A stretch of DNA of 64,000 nucleotides from Candidatus Tisiphia endosymbiont of Nedyus quadrimaculatus (GTDB taxonomy: Bacteria > Pseudomonadota > Alphaproteobacteria > Rickettsiales > Rickettsiaceae), in assembly GCF_964059235.1 (NCBI RefSeq), contig NZ_OZ060452.1:1178001-1242000 (forward strand). Reading direction: 5' to 3'. Both the position numbers and the translations under genes were made by a program. Under the pieces are notes generated by a model. That model did not search any database. It was given only the letters and a program-made list of their open reading frames with translations, and was not told where the DNA came from. Below are positions 19,447-28,815 of this stretch, piece by piece; positions within the stretch are counted from its first letter, which is position 1; every line of letters begins with the position of its first letter.

Positions 19447-19540
19447 ATAATTTGCATTTAATTAGTTAAACATTAACTGTTAATCCGTTATAAACGGATT
19501 AACAGTTAATGCAATAACTTTTTTGCATTAGAAGTCTAGG

Positions 19541-19692
19541 GTAATTTAAAAGTCGGGCTGCAAGCCTAATAGATAAAGGAAAAAGTGCTTAATATGCACT
19601 CGATGTCATTCTTAGCAACGGCGGGAATCTAAAAAAATAAGCCTGAAAGACTATTAAGTGTTATGGATCCCCGCTTACGCGGGGATGACATA
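19541..19692. repeat. GATGTCATCCCAGC palindromic repeat cluster, copy 2
   Basis: It matches 16418-16558 in the same orientation, with the core at 19601-19692, so copies 1 and 2 form direct repeats flanking IS21 copy 1 and the broken gene fragments. No gene is seen here. Confidence 0.75.
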
Positions 19693-19730
19693 AACTGCCA
19701 TGAATTGTAGCCTTCAGAAAAAAAACTTGA

Positions 19731-20969
19731 TTATCGAGTATATATAAAATCCCTAATTATTGGGACAATAAACTGTTTGAATTTGCTACCACTAAATAAG
19801 CCGTAATGCCCAACTCCCTTTTGTAAATGATATTTTTTCATTGTCATAGGAATACCGGAACACAAATCTAATGCAGTTTTAGTTTGTCCAACCGCAGCTA
19901 TATCGTCATTCTCGCCTTCGATACCTAGTAAAGCACATTTTGTTATATTTTTTAAATGAACTTTACGATTTTTTGAGACAAATTCATCTTTGGCAAGAGC
20001 AAAATCTTTAAATACTTCTTGTATTGTTTGGAGATAGAATTCCGATGTCATATCCATAGTGGCTAAATATTCATCATAAAATTTTATGGTATGATTAGCT
20101 TTTTCAAGGTTGCCATCTAGCAAATTTTGTAGTAAATCTAAATGCGAATTAATATGCCGAGGAATATTTAAACTGATAAAACCCATAAGTTGTACAAACC
20201 CTAGATAGACATTTCTTCCGTAACCAGGATAGTTAGAGGGTACGGATGTAATCATCATTTGGCAAAACCATTGCATACTTTTATGGATTGCAAACAAGTT
20301 AACATCTGTAGGATTAAGCCTTGCATCAATAGGTCCACCTATCAAAATCATTGACCGCGGCACATTTACATCATTATTTGCAGACATTATACTAATGGCA
20401 GCTAGAAGGGGGACTGTTGGTTGGCATACTGCCATAGTATGCAGATTTGCTCCTAGAAGCGTCATAAACTCAATTAAGTAGTCTATAAAATCATCTAAGT
20501 TAAATTTACCAAGTTGATTAGGTATAGTGCTTGCATCAAGCCAATCTGTAATATATACATCTGCGTATGGGAGCATTTCAGTTACAGTGTCCCTAAGTAA
20601 GGTAGCATGGTGTCCTGACAGTGGAGCGATTATTAATAATTTTGGCATTTCTTGCTTAATAGCAATTTTGCTAAAATGCTTTAATTGACAAAATGTTTTA
20701 GTAGCAACTGTTTTTTCTTTAACCACATAAGACGTACCATCAATAATACATTCATTAATGTTAAATTCTGGCTTCTTGTATGTTCTAGTCATCCTTTCAG
20801 CAAGCGTCAAATATGCTAACATAACGTGAGTATAGCCGCTATCTTTTATAGGATTATTGCTATTTTTAAACCACTGCTCTAAAATTTCTATGTTTGCTCG
20901 CATTGGAATAAGCATAGTTTTAAAGCCTTCTAGTGCATAATAAAGATTATTAGAACTGCCATTATGCAT
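19731..20969 (-). CDS. Intracellular polyhydroxyalkanoate depolymerase
   Basis: 412 residues of the PHB_depo/PhaZ alpha/beta-hydrolase type. The N-terminal MHNGSSNNLYYALEGFKTML and the central KLLIIAPLSGHHATLLRDTV with DVYITDWLDA are typical of intracellular depolymerases, as is the C-terminal LGIEGENDDIAAVGQT and KKYHLQKGVGHYGLFSG containing the catalytic His. It would release hydroxybutyrate from storage granules. No PHA synthase is in the window, so the polymer source is unclear. Confidence 0.88.
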   Translation of the reverse strand: MHNGSSNNLYYALEGFKTMLIPMRANIEILEQWFKNSNNPIKDSGYTHVMLAYLTLAERMTRTYKKPEFNINECIIDGTSYVVKEKTVATKTFCQLKHFSKIAIKQEMPKLLIIAPLSGHHATLLRDTVTEMLPYADVYITDWLDASTIPNQLGKFNLDDFIDYLIEFMTLLGANLHTMAVCQPTVPLLAAISIMSANNDVNVPRSMILIGGPIDARLNPTDVNLFAIHKSMQWFCQMMITSVPSNYPGYGRNVYLGFVQLMGFISLNIPRHINSHLDLLQNLLDGNLEKANHTIKFYDEYLATMDMTSEFYLQTIQEVFKDFALAKDEFVSKNRKVHLKNITKCALLGIEGENDDIAAVGQTKTALDLCSGIPMTMKKYHLQKGVGHYGLFSGSKFKQFIVPIIRDFIYTR

Positions 20970-21101
20970 AATATTTGTCCTTGAGAAGTCTGTTTATACT
21001 TTAATTTTATATAATTAAGTGTTAATAATATACTCAAATACTGCAATATTCAAATGATTTGGGTATTAGTGCTAATGAATTATTATGATAATATAAAGGT
21101 G

Positions 21102-22451
21102 ATGCATAAAAAAATTGTGGCGATTATTGGTAGACCCAATGTAGGGAAGTCTACGCTCTTTAATCGTTTGGCTATCAGGAAAAAGGCTATCGTACATGAT
21201 CTCCCGGGGGTAACACGTGATCGAAAATACTCTGATGCCCAAATTGGGCCATTTGATTTTACGGTAATTGATACTCCTGGTTTAGAAGAAGCAATCGGTG
21301 AAAAATTAGAATATAGAATGATGCAACAGACTGTAGAAGCCATTATAGAAGCAGACTTGCTATGCCTTATGGTGGATGGTAAGGATGGCGTATTACCGGA
21401 AGATAAGTTTTTTGCTAGTTTTATCAGAAGATATGATAAAAAATCTGTGTTGATTGTCAATAAATGTGAAGGACGGTTTGATTTTGCTAAAGAATACTAC
21501 AAGCTTGGTTTTGATAATGTAGTACCAATTTCTGCAGAACATGGTGTTGGTATGGCAGATTTACACGATGCAATAACTGAAGAATTAGGAGATGAGGAAT
21601 TAGAGGAAGAATTAACTGATCCAATAAAGGCTGACTGTATACAAATAGTGGTGAGTGGTAGACCAAATGCAGGAAAATCTACTCTTATTAATAGTATTAT
21701 TAACAATGAAAGATTGTTAACAGGACCTGAAGCCGGTATAACAAGGGAATCTATAGAAATTGATTGGTTATATAATGATAATAAATTTAAATTAATTGAT
21801 ACGGCTGGTCTAAGAAAAAAGGGAGCTATTAACAAGTCCTTAGAAAAATTATCAGCTTCTGATACTATTAATAGTATTAAGTTTGCTAATACTGTTATTT
21901 TGATGGTTGATGCACGAACGAATTTGGAGCAACAAGATCTGAATATTGCCAGTTATGTTATAGAGCAGGGCAGAAGCCTGCTCATAGTAGTTAATAAGTG
22001 GGATTTAATTGAAGGGAAAAATAAAGATAAATTTAAGGAAGAATTTCTTTATAAGATGGAAACCAATCTACCGCAAGTTAAAGGAGTACCGATAATATTC
22101 ATATCAGCCTTAAAAAAGCAGAATATTAATATGGTACTAGATGAGGCTATAAAAATTTATACTTTATGGAATAAAAAAATTGCTACCAGTAAACTGAATA
22201 ATTGGTTAGGTTTTGCACTCGAGCAACATCCGCTGCCCTTACAAAAAGGTGGTAGACGTGTTAGAATTAAATATATGACCCAAACAAAAACTCGCCCACC
22301 AACTTTTAAACTATTCTCTAATAATCCTGAGAAAATCACGGATAGTTATACTAGATACCTTGTAAACAACTTGAGGGAAGCTTTTAATTTACCCGGTGTG
22401 CCAATAAGATTTACTTATACTAAAACTGAGAATCCATATGTAAAGTCATAG
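21102..22451 (+). CDS. der: Ribosome-assembly GTPase Der (EngA)
   Basis: 449 residues from ATG 21102 (MHKKIVAIIGRPN). An upstream in-frame ATG at 21054 lies in repeat-derived sequence and is unlikely. There are two tandem GTPase domains, each with its own P-loop (GRPNVGKST and GRPNAGKST), DTPG/DTAG and NKxD motifs (NKCE, NKWD), and a C-terminal KH-like domain. Der binds the 50S subunit during assembly and is generally essential. The first domain's NKCE departs from the usual NKxD by having Glu. Confidence 0.95.
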   Translation: MHKKIVAIIGRPNVGKSTLFNRLAIRKKAIVHDLPGVTRDRKYSDAQIGPFDFTVIDTPGLEEAIGEKLEYRMMQQTVEAIIEADLLCLMVDGKDGVLPEDKFFASFIRRYDKKSVLIVNKCEGRFDFAKEYYKLGFDNVVPISAEHGVGMADLHDAITEELGDEELEEELTDPIKADCIQIVVSGRPNAGKSTLINSIINNERLLTGPEAGITRESIEIDWLYNDNKFKLIDTAGLRKKGAINKSLEKLSASDTINSIKFANTVILMVDARTNLEQQDLNIASYVIEQGRSLLIVVNKWDLIEGKNKDKFKEEFLYKMETNLPQVKGVPIIFISALKKQNINMVLDEAIKIYTLWNKKIATSKLNNWLGFALEQHPLPLQKGGRRVRIKYMTQTKTRPPTFKLFSNNPEKITDSYTRYLVNNLREAFNLPGVPIRFTYTKTENPYVKS

Positions 22452-22487
22452 GAAAAACAGCCTAGCGTCATTGCGAGGAGCTGCGAC

Positions 22488-22700
22488 CATAGTACCCTAC
22501 ATTTTTCTATAATCGTCATCATAATCGTCATCGCGAGGCATCTTTAGATGCCGTGGCGATCCAGGTAAACAGCGAAGCTGTTTTTTTAGAGTAACGCTTC
22601 GCGTATCTTGGATTGCCGCGTCGCCGCTTTCAGCGACTCCTCGCAATGACGCTCGGAAGAACTCTTAACAGTAGTGACATAAAAAATGTAGGGTACTATG
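22488..22700. mobile_element. MITE-like element, copy 2, nested in another repeat
   Basis: 213 bp with the same 19-bp terminal inverted repeats as 2015-2215. It has a 12-bp internal duplication (CATAATCGTCAT) and a diverged right interior. It lies within a GTCATTGCGAGGAG...CACGTGGTCTCGC repeat of the type at 57619-57699, splitting it. No 9-bp target duplication is visible. The rest of the 22452-22783 gap holds only these repeats. Confidence 0.7.
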
Positions 22701-22783
22701 ATTGCCACTACACTCACGTGGTCTCGCTAATAGACGTCTTGTACTTTTCTGCAATTTTTAAATGCTATACGTAAGGTGAATAG

Positions 22784-23626
22784 TTAAATTTTATTCAGAA
22801 GATAACCAATTATTTTGAAAAAGAGTTTATCGTGAACAAGGGATAGTACCACTTCTATGGTAATTAATATTATAATGATCCATTCAAGTCTAGTTGAGTG
22901 TTTATAGTTTAAGTCATTTGACAAAATATTGTAGAGTTCATGAATCATGTTCAGTCGATGGTTAAGAATATTCTGACGAATTTGAATATCTTGAAACTCT
23001 GCCGTCATTAAGTATAAAGGCTCATAACTAGGACGACGCCAAAAAAATTCAGGAGTATCTAGTATATCGCTGTGTAAATTAATAGAATATCGTTCGTTAA
23101 ATAATATGCCAATTTGTTGAGATATTTCCTTTTTTGAAAGTGATACACTGCCAGTGCTGGCTAGCTCTTGTTGAATCGGTGTTGTTTTTACAATTAAATT
23201 ACTTACTGATTTTTCCAGTACACTAAGCTTAACTGACTGAGCTAAAGCATGCGATATAGATAATTTTATAAAAGTTGATTTATCTGCTAGAATGATTTGG
23301 TTTTTTTCTTCATCTATAAAGGTTTTACCTGTAGTTTCATCATAATCAAAATAGATAAAGTCAGACATTATCTCGTCAGTTTGATTAGCTTGCAGAGCTA
23401 CTATGTCTTCTAGAATCATTTTTTCTTGGCTTTCTTCAGCTCCCCATATAGTAACACAGCCAAATGGGAAAAAGAAAACATCTATAGGGTCTAAGTTTTT
23501 TACTTGTTCTTTTTGAATATATAGTACATCATCGAAGTGTTTAGGTTCAAGACCAATCTTATTGAGATTTATTACTAAGTCATTCATCTTATATTCAGAA
23601 GTCGTACAGTAGGAAGCACATCTCAT
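22784..23626 (-). CDS. RMD1/RMND1 family protein (DUF155)
   Basis: 280 residues. The DUF155 core includes DVFFFPFGCVTIWG near residues 50-63 and later LSISHALAQSVKLSVLE and SDILDTPEFFWRRPSYEPLY, followed by a C-terminal membrane helix (about 247-268). Homologues are yeast RMD1 and human mitochondrial RMND1, which tether or organise organellar translation. The bacterial function is unknown. The N-terminal MRCASYCTTSEYKMNDL fits the usual leader. Confidence 0.85.
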   Translation of the reverse strand: MRCASYCTTSEYKMNDLVINLNKIGLEPKHFDDVLYIQKEQVKNLDPIDVFFFPFGCVTIWGAEESQEKMILEDIVALQANQTDEIMSDFIYFDYDETTGKTFIDEEKNQIILADKSTFIKLSISHALAQSVKLSVLEKSVSNLIVKTTPIQQELASTGSVSLSKKEISQQIGILFNERYSINLHSDILDTPEFFWRRPSYEPLYLMTAEFQDIQIRQNILNHRLNMIHELYNILSNDLNYKHSTRLEWIIIILITIEVVLSLVHDKLFFKIIGYLLNKI

Positions 23627-23720
23627 ATAATAAATAATTTATAGCAAACAACTGTTGCATCAGTATAATATAGTATTATAAAACTTATTAAAGTCAATTA
23701 AAATATCATAGTTGGTAATT

Positions 23721-24539
23721 ATGCATGAAATATTAACAAATAGAGCAATTATTGAAGTTTTTGGTGATGATGCGATGAATTTCTTGCATAATTTGACAAC
23801 TAATGATATAAAAAATAATAATTATTGTTATAGTTATGCTCTAAGTAATCAAGGAAGGTATTTATTTGATTTCTTTGTATTAAAACTAGCAGCAACAAGG
23901 TTTTTTATTGATATAAATGTTAATCAGTCTGATTTATTTAAAAATCACTTAGTGCGGTATAAATTACGTGCTAAAATTGAAGTGAACGACTTAACTAACA
24001 TCTATCAGGTTATTTACTCAAAACAACAGTTGGAATTTAATGGATATAAAGACCCTCGTTATGATCAACTCGGTTTCCGTTCCATTGTTAGTAAAGATGT
24101 ACCAATAACTGCAGGAACAGCAGGACTATACCTGCAAGATAAATATAATTTTGCCATAGTTGATGGGTATGAGGATCTAATTTTCAACAGATCCATTCCG
24201 GTCGAATATGGCTGTGAGGAATTAAACGCTGTAAGTTATACCAAAGGTTGCTATATTGGACAGGAAGTTATTTCAAGAACAAAATACCAAGGAGTAGTAA
24301 GGAAAAAAATATTTAAATTATCCGTTAACATAGATTCCATTAATACAGGCAGTTCAGATATAGCAAAAGATGATGAGATTATTGCCAATAATATAAAAAT
24401 TGGTACAATATGTTCGATTTATCAGAACATGGCAATAGCTTTAATTAGAGAGGATGATTATTATTCATTACAAAATACAGCTATTACTGTAAAAAACTTA
24501 CCTGTTTCTTTGGTTGTTCCACCTTGGCGTTATAGTTAA
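23721..24539 (+). CDS. ygfZ: YgfZ/GcvT-domain folate-binding protein (Fe-S assembly)
   Basis: 272 residues from ATG 23721; an in-frame TTG at 23712 is possible. The signature KGCYIGQEV occurs near residue 180, followed by SRTKYQG. The N-terminal VFGDDAMNFLHNLTTNDI also matches. YgfZ/IBA57 proteins use folate to help build or repair certain iron-sulfur enzymes. It stands alone. A GTCATTGCGAGG repeat follows its stop within ten bases. Confidence 0.9.
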   Translation: MHEILTNRAIIEVFGDDAMNFLHNLTTNDIKNNNYCYSYALSNQGRYLFDFFVLKLAATRFFIDINVNQSDLFKNHLVRYKLRAKIEVNDLTNIYQVIYSKQQLEFNGYKDPRYDQLGFRSIVSKDVPITAGTAGLYLQDKYNFAIVDGYEDLIFNRSIPVEYGCEELNAVSYTKGCYIGQEVISRTKYQGVVRKKIFKLSVNIDSINTGSSDIAKDDEIIANNIKIGTICSIYQNMAIALIREDDYYSLQNTAITVKNLPVSLVVPPWRYS

Positions 24540-24615
24540 CTATTTTGTCATTGCGAGGAGTCACTTTTGACAGTTGTACTCCTAGAACCTAAACGGGTTA
24601 GCTATAACTTGGTCA

Positions 24616-25968
24616 TTACTTGGTTACTTTTTTGATTATTATGGTAGAGTGTTGTCGTGTTTTGCCCAATTCAGGTAATTGTGGCTGTACTGGAGTTAAA
24701 CCTAATTTCTCATAACCACCACATATTCTCACAATGTTCTCCAACTCTTCTAATGCTGTACTACTTGCATCTGCTGTTTTCTCTCGTTGATATTCTGTTG
24801 CATGGGTATCATAATGTTTTCCTACAAACTGACTTGCTAGATCAGGATATAGCTCAGCAAGTTTGTGCAATGATTTTCTTTCTTGGGCTAGTAAGTTAGG
24901 TAATGATTGTAATTTAGCAGTTGTCCGCTCAAGAGTCTCATAATCAAAATACTCGGACAATCCAACTTCCAGCTCTTCAATGGTTGGTAGGGCAGTTTTT
25001 ATATTTTTTGGCAAGCTTTCAGTCAACTTATATTCAGCAAGACCAATTGGCTTAGTCATGTCCCGTAGTGCATATTCGGCTTTGATTTGTTCTCCTTTAT
25101 CCTTACAAAGAATTAAGCCTATAGATGGATTATCAGTTGAATGTTTTAATTGTTCATCAACAGCTGATAAGTAAAAATTTAATTGTCCTACATCACGAGG
25201 AGAAAATTTACCTGCCTTGAGCTCAATAATTATAAAGGCTCTAAGATGCAAATGATAGAATAACAGATCAATATAATAATCTTCATTTCCTATTGATAAT
25301 TTATATTGTCGTCCCACAAAGGCAAAGCCTACTCCAAGTTCAAGAAGAAATTTTTCTATATGAGAAACTAACGCTTTTTCAACTTCTCTTTCATGTGCTT
25401 CATTGCCTATGCTAAGGAAGTCAAAAATATATGGATCTTTTAGAGTATGATGGGCTAAATCTGACTGCGGAGATGGTAATTTATTTTTAAAATTTGTTAT
25501 AGCTTGACTCTGACGTTTATGTAGAGCTAATTCAATTTGCATAACCATTACATTTCTTGACCAACCATATGTAATAGAGTGCTTAATATAAAAAAGACGA
25601 ATCTCTTTATCTATTACCTTATCTAGTAAAGTAATATTATGATACCATGTTAATTGTGCAAGTACCTCTTGCACAAATGTAGGTTCAGGATATTCTTTAG
25701 CAAATTGTCGCATATATTTAAGGTTTCTAGTGCTAAATCCTTTCATTTCAGGAAAAGCAGATATTAAATCACGACTAAGTTTGTCAATTATTTTAGTTCC
25801 CCAGGCATGTTGCTCTTGACGAGTCAAAATCTCGCTACCAATATGGTGATATAAAATTATCAGCTCTTTATTAACAGATCGTGCTGCTTGATAGCGACTT
25901 GTAGCTACACGGACTTTTAACTGTTCTAAAAACTCTTTATATTCTGTAGTTATAATATTTTTATCCAT
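24616..25968 (-). CDS. PD-(D/E)xK nuclease domain protein (YhcG/DUF1016 type)
   Basis: 450 residues. The N-terminal DUF1016 region (about 10-170) contains GTKIIDKLSRDL and GFSTRNLKYMRQFA. The nuclease domain (about 175-300) has Asp234 in YYIDLLFYH and Glu249-x-Lys251 in FIIIELKAG, an intact PD-(D/E)xK core. The C-terminal ~100 residues are an added extension. Such proteins are common in Rickettsia and in mobile gene pools. The role is uncertain: DNA repair, defence, or a selfish nuclease. It stands alone on the minus strand. Confidence 0.85.
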   Translation of the reverse strand: MDKNIITTEYKEFLEQLKVRVATSRYQAARSVNKELIILYHHIGSEILTRQEQHAWGTKIIDKLSRDLISAFPEMKGFSTRNLKYMRQFAKEYPEPTFVQEVLAQLTWYHNITLLDKVIDKEIRLFYIKHSITYGWSRNVMVMQIELALHKRQSQAITNFKNKLPSPQSDLAHHTLKDPYIFDFLSIGNEAHEREVEKALVSHIEKFLLELGVGFAFVGRQYKLSIGNEDYYIDLLFYHLHLRAFIIIELKAGKFSPRDVGQLNFYLSAVDEQLKHSTDNPSIGLILCKDKGEQIKAEYALRDMTKPIGLAEYKLTESLPKNIKTALPTIEELEVGLSEYFDYETLERTTAKLQSLPNLLAQERKSLHKLAELYPDLASQFVGKHYDTHATEYQREKTADASSTALEELENIVRICGGYEKLGLTPVQPQLPELGKTRQHSTIIIKKVTK

Positions 25969-26213
25969 GGTATTTCTATTAATTTATTGATTACCTAACT
26001 TAATTACTATAACTTCAGCTCTAGATAATGATAACTCTTTAAAAAAATGTGAGCAAGAGTAATGTATTGAGGAATGAAAAAAAATAAGCAACCTTGCAAA
26101 AATAATAAAAATTGCTATTAGTGGAGCATAAAAATCTGTTATATTTATTATATATAGTTAACCCTAGGAGGACACAGTATTAGTAGCAATGAGAAAGAAC
26201 AGCAAGATACCAT

Positions 26214-26831
26214 ATGAGTAAAATTATATTTTTAAATGGATGTGGTTCTGCTGGTAAAACATCTATCGCAAGAGCAATACAGTATTTAAGTAAGGATTCT
26301 TGGCTTACTTTTGGCATAGATACTTTTATTAGCATGACACCATTACCATGCTTATCTGATGATAAACCGGATGTTAGATACTTTTCCTTCGTTCCGGGGA
26401 TAAATGACCGTGGCCCAACCATGCGTGTTGAGGTTGGAGAAAAAGGTGAACAACTCTTTGGTATCATGCCAGATTTTACTAATTTGCTTGCAGGTCGAGG
26501 AAACAATATCATTATCGATGAAGTCTTATTTGATGATGTTTACCTCAAATCTTACATAAAAGTCTTGAAAGGGTATATTGTCCATTTTGTCGGAGTTTTT
26601 TGTGATCTTTCAGTGATGCAAGAGCGAGAAATTTTACGCTGTGATCGTGCTATAGGTTTATCGAATGATCAAATAGATAGAGTCCATGCAGGTAGCCTGC
26701 GAGAATATGATTTAACAGTTGATACTACGAGCCGGTCACCTTTTGAGATTGCCAAGCAAATTCTGACTTTTGTAGAGGAAAATCCTGCCCCACAAGGTTT
26801 TATGACTATGCATGAGAGATTACAGTTATGA
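26214..26831 (+). CDS. Chloramphenicol phosphotransferase-like kinase (CPT family)
   Basis: 205 residues. P-loop GCGSAGKT at 9-16, then GIDTFI with Asp36, the position of the catalytic Asp37 in Streptomyces CPT. RGPTMRVEVG and VFCDLSVMQEREILRCDR fit the CPT pattern of lid and substrate regions. Some CPT-like proteins inactivate chloramphenicol by phosphorylation, but many family members phosphorylate other small molecules. It overlaps the next gene by four bases, and GGAGG lies some 45 bases upstream of the start. Probably acquired. Confidence 0.85.
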   Translation: MSKIIFLNGCGSAGKTSIARAIQYLSKDSWLTFGIDTFISMTPLPCLSDDKPDVRYFSFVPGINDRGPTMRVEVGEKGEQLFGIMPDFTNLLAGRGNNIIIDEVLFDDVYLKSYIKVLKGYIVHFVGVFCDLSVMQEREILRCDRAIGLSNDQIDRVHAGSLREYDLTVDTTSRSPFEIAKQILTFVEENPAPQGFMTMHERLQL

Positions 26832-27385
26832 CGCTTCCCTTAAAACCTTTTTATTTTTTACGTCATGGTGAAACAGATTGGAATAGACACCATATTTACA
26901 TGGGTTCGCAGGATATTCCTCTCAATCAAACTGGAGAAAACCAAGCGAGGGAAGCCTCTGATATTCTTGGAGAAAAGGATATAAAGCATATTGTCACAAG
27001 CCCGCTTATGAGAGCATACAGGACTGCTGAGATCGTCAATGAAAAGCTAAAAGTTGATCTTACAATTGTCCCGGAGTTAGCAGAATGTTGTTGGGGTGAA
27101 TATGAAGGTCAATCCGTTGATGATAATATTTGGAAGAGATGGCGAGATGGCAATACTCACCAAGGAGCAGAATATGTAAATGATTTTGACAAGAGAGTTT
27201 TGTGTGCTTTAAATAGTACGCTCAGCTTTCAAGAGCCAGTTTTAATTGTTGCACATGGTGGAGTTTATTATGCTATCCAAAGACTTTTAGGATGGCCAAT
27301 TATACATCTTAAAAATTGTTCTGCTATTTTTCACAGTCCACCAATCGGACAAAGTCAATCATGGTCTATGTGTGAACTCAGTTAA
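26828..27385 (+). CDS. Histidine phosphatase superfamily protein
   Basis: 185 residues. The RHG motif (Arg12-His13-Gly14 in FLRHGETDWN) gives the phosphohistidine nucleophile. TSPLMRAYRTAEI supplies the second Arg and VAHGGVYYAI the second His. Related to phosphoglycerate mutase-like and GpmB-type phosphatases. It overlaps the CPT-like kinase by four bases, so kinase and phosphatase are translationally coupled. Confidence 0.9.
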   Translation: MTLPLKPFYFLRHGETDWNRHHIYMGSQDIPLNQTGENQAREASDILGEKDIKHIVTSPLMRAYRTAEIVNEKLKVDLTIVPELAECCWGEYEGQSVDDNIWKRWRDGNTHQGAEYVNDFDKRVLCALNSTLSFQEPVLIVAHGGVYYAIQRLLGWPIIHLKNCSAIFHSPPIGQSQSWSMCELS

Positions 27386-27569
27386 CCTCAGGTTAGTTGT
27401 GAGCTTACTATTACCCACATCTTTGGACTTAGGGGACGTCATCCTGAAATGAGTTCAGGATTATATTAATAAGAGTGGTAAGAAAATTGGTAAGGGGTAT
27501 ATTAGTGGCGGCAAATTTTATGCTAGAAAAGCTTTATATATGGCGGCTTTGGTGGCTATGCGTTATAAT

Positions 27570-27713
27570 AGATATCTTTTGAAACTCTACTTCTGCTGGT
27601 AATTTATTCGTGCTACCGGTACTCTGCTCCTCACGTGCATCTGAGTACGCTGCGGGTCAAGGTTCCGTAGCTTCTTTAAATTCCTCAGCATAAGCGAGTT
27701 TCAAAAGATATCT
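27570..27713. repeat. Palindromic element, AGATATCTTTTGAAACTC family
   Basis: 144 bp with inverted ends (AGATATCTTTTGAAACTC and GAGTTTCAAAAGATATCT). The interior starts TACTTCTGCTGGTAA, which recurs in the element at 49044-49240 and in fragments at 50393 and 51690. The 27386-28141 gap contains this element, the next one, and no convincing gene. Confidence 0.65.
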
Positions 27714-27718
27714 AATGA

Positions 27719-27908
27719 TATAGCTAACCCGAAAAGGTTTTAGGTATATGTTAATCTTAGATTAGCTAGAAGCGATGTCATCCCTACGTAGGCAGGGATA
27801 TATAATATCTAATAGTCTTTAGGCTATTTTTTTAGATTCCTGACCGAAGCGGGAATGACATCAAGGCTATTACATTAATATGCCTTAAACCTTTTCGGGT
27901 TAGCTATA
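27719..27908. repeat. Long inverted repeat enclosing a GATGTCATCCC unit
   Basis: 190 bp with 22-bp perfect terminal arms (TATAGCTAACCCGAAAAGG... and complement). A copy of the GATGTCATCCC repeat sits inside at 27773-27862. The two-layer structure indicates insertion of one palindromic repeat into another. Arm fragments occur at 24593 and 57470. Confidence 0.7.
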
Positions 27909-28141
27909 AAATGAAAGTCTTTTACTACTGCTTAATTGAATCGGGTAAACCGGCTAAAGTTGCATTGGTAGCTGTCATGCGTAAAATTATTATTTGTTTA
28001 AATTCTATGTTAAAAGATAACAAAATTTATATAAAATAATGTTTTTTACTCTTGACTCTTAAGACGGTAGATGACATCATTCCCGCCTGAGTACACTGGT
28101 ATTCATTGGCTTTATTAATGGAGATTACTTAAGAGTGTTAG

Positions 28142-28801
28142 ATGTTTGAGCAATTACTTGATTTTTCTTCTATATATTTTATTATGCAAGGGATGGTAGT
28201 AACACTGAAATACAGTATAGTTTCAGTGTTATTAGGATTGATTATTGGTATCTTACTAGCAATTTGTAAGGTAAGTAAAAGTTGTGCGTTAAGACTGTTT
28301 GCTAATTTCTATACATCTGTTTTTCGTGGTACTCCATTACTTATACAACTTAGCATAATTTATTTTGGTTTACCTAGTGTAATTGGTATTAAGCTTGGTG
28401 TCTTCGTTGCTGGTAGCATAGCTTTCTCATTAAACTCTGGGGCATATGTTTCGGAAATAATTAGAGCTGGAATTAATAGTGTTGATAAAGGGCAGATTGA
28501 GGCAGCTAAAGCATTAGCTATACCCGAGAGATTAATGATGAAAGATATTATCTTGCCTCAAGCCATAAGAAATATTTTACCTTCACTAGTTAATGAGCTT
28601 ATTAATTTAATCAAAGAGTCGGCGATTATATCAATGATCGGTGAAATGGATTTAATGCGGAGAGCTCAGCTAGTATCGGCTGAACATCTTACTTTTTTTA
28701 CTCCTATGTTAATAGCAGGACTTTGTTACTATGTTATGGTAATAATTATCAGTAAATTAGCTAAAATTATTGAAAAAAGACTAGTAATTGGAGTTGAGTA
28801 G
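28142..28801 (+). CDS. Polar amino-acid ABC transporter permease (HisM/GlnP type)
   Basis: 219 residues, five transmembrane helices. The N-terminal MVVTLKYSIVSVLLGLIIG and TSVFRGTPLLIQL are typical of the HisM family. The EAA loop that contacts the ATPase is IEAAKALAIPERLMMKDIILPQA. It imports a polar amino acid when paired with a solute-binding protein and ATPase; neither is in the window. The RND gene follows after 14 bases. Confidence 0.9.
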   Translation: MFEQLLDFSSIYFIMQGMVVTLKYSIVSVLLGLIIGILLAICKVSKSCALRLFANFYTSVFRGTPLLIQLSIIYFGLPSVIGIKLGVFVAGSIAFSLNSGAYVSEIIRAGINSVDKGQIEAAKALAIPERLMMKDIILPQAIRNILPSLVNELINLIKESAIISMIGEMDLMRRAQLVSAEHLTFFTPMLIAGLCYYVMVIIISKLAKIIEKRLVIGVE

Positions 28802-28815
28802 GATTTATTGATAAT

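Noticed and set aside
26180-26512. 110-codon antisense frame over the CPT-like gene
   Set aside because: It lies wholly opposite the well-supported kinase frame and has no domain signature.
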